DNA of 5,796 nt from NCBI GenBank assembly GCA_030689585.1, contig JAUYFZ010000274.1, positions 1 through 5,796 of the forward strand. The letters are read 5' to 3'. A program made the translations under genes and the position numbers. Each line of letters starts with the position of its first letter. Within the stretch, counting starts at the first letter, position 1. The DNA is from Rhodocyclaceae bacterium (GTDB taxonomy: Bacteria > Pseudomonadota > Gammaproteobacteria > Burkholderiales > Rhodocyclaceae). Below, piece after piece: positions 5,113-5,796 of the stretch. The notes below the pieces were generated by a model that was not told the origin of the DNA, did not search any database, and saw nothing but the letters and a program-made list of their open reading frames with translations.

Positions 5113-5796
5113 TTCCGCTTTCGCTCTACATTCATTTCCCGTGGTGCGTTCAGAAGTGTCCCTATTGTGATTTCAACTCGCACGAGATTAAAGGTAACTG
5201 GGCGGAAGCGGATTATCTAGCGGCCCTCAGAGCGGATTTTGCTGCGATGCAGCCTGTGATCGAAGGACGTAATTTTCACAGTGTTTTTTTCGGTGGGGGA
5301 TCGCCCAGCCTGATGCAAGCATCGAGCGTGGAAGCCCTGTTATCCGACGTACCGTTGATGGAAAATGCCGAAATCACCTTGGAGGCGAACCCGGGGGCGA
5401 TTGAAGCAGATAAATTTGCCGCCTTCCGTGAGGCAGGGATCAACCGTCTTTCGATAGGCATTCAAAGTTTCAACGATACCCAACTCGCCGCGCTCGGTCG
5501 CATTCATTCGGCGAGGGACGCGATGCGTGCCGTGGATCTTGCGCAACGCTATTTCAAGCGCGTTAATCTTGACCTGATGACCGGTTTGCCAGGGCAGACG
5601 TTGGCGGATGCGCGGCGCGACATCGAATCCGCGATTGCTTTAGCCCCCGGACATCTTTCCGTCTACGCCCTGACGTTGGAACCGGGCACCCCCTTCCACC
5701 GCACCCCGCCGCCCTTGCCGGATGAAGACCTAGCGGCTGACATGCAGGAGATGGCCGAAGAAATGTTGCTAATCGCCGGTTACGAACACTACGAAA
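5109..5796 (+). CDS. hemW: Radical SAM haem chaperone HemW, 3' truncated by window end
   Basis: The first 229 residues of a protein that is normally about 380 long; it runs off the window. The radical SAM cluster motif is C13-x3-C17-x2-C20 in FPWCVQKCPYCDFNSH, followed by FFGGGSPSLM (60-69), ITLEANPG (89-96), NRLSIGIQSF (112-121), VNLDLMTGLPGQT (152-164) and SVYALTLEPGTPF (184-196). The absence of a fourth cysteine right after C20 separates it from HemN coproporphyrinogen dehydrogenase; HemW instead binds haem and is thought to deliver it to respiratory proteins. The GTG start is supported by AGGA at 5099-5102, six bases upstream, and by the 4-bp overlap with the rdgB stop. The family usually has GGGTPS, so S65 is a conservative variant. 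Confidence 0.95.
   Translation, partial: MIPLSLYIHFPWCVQKCPYCDFNSHEIKGNWAEADYLAALRADFAAMQPVIEGRNFHSVFFGGGSPSLMQASSVEALLSDVPLMENAEITLEANPGAIEADKFAAFREAGINRLSIGIQSFNDTQLAALGRIHSARDAMRAVDLAQRYFKRVNLDLMTGLPGQTLADARRDIESAIALAPGHLSVYALTLEPGTPFHRTPPPLPDEDLAADMQEMAEEMLLIAGYEHYE

Overview
The window looks like chromosomal DNA of a Gram-negative proteobacterium, most likely a betaproteobacterium, though the genus cannot be read from it. The evidence is the yicC-rph-rdgB-hemW housekeeping cluster, a CusR/CusS-type two-component system, and moderately GC-rich coding DNA. No RNA genes and no CRISPR array were seen.

Layout. Positions 1-159 are a non-coding leader with one copy (54-93) of a C-rich/G-rich palindromic repeat. 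Positions 160-1799 encode an OmpR-family response regulator and a histidine kinase with a 4-bp ATGA overlap. The kinase is unusually short: its periplasmic sensor is cut to about 35 residues and there is no room for a HAMP domain. Positions 1861-2552 are a complete type II toxin-antitoxin cassette: a Phd/YefM-type antitoxin and a PIN-domain (VapC-type) toxin, overlapping by TTGA. It has its own promoter, with repeat-rich operator-like DNA around a perfect TATAAT. yicC (minus strand, 2571-3440) converges on the cassette after an 18-bp gap. On the other side yicC diverges from rph (3684-4412), rdgB (4513-5112) and hemW (5109 to the window edge, 3' truncated; GTG start overlapping rdgB by GTGA).

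The most notable item is a 203-bp non-coding insertion at 3467-3669, between the divergent yicC and rph starts. It has perfect 24-bp terminal inverted repeats, a perfect 8-bp flanking duplication (TAAAATAC), and two inverted copies of the same G/C-rich core found at 54-93. It looks like a MITE (a small non-autonomous transposon). Removing the element and one duplication leaves only 32 bp between the two start codons, so the element now forms nearly all of the divergent upstream region.

How the parts relate. RR and HK form a signalling pair with no visible metal-efflux target genes here. The toxin-antitoxin pair is self-contained. YicC (RNase-related), RNase PH (tRNA 3' processing), RdgB (nucleotide-pool cleaning) and HemW (haem chaperone) are a conserved housekeeping neighbourhood. 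A four-unit 11-bp tandem array of CTTGAC-type sequence lies between rph and rdgB.
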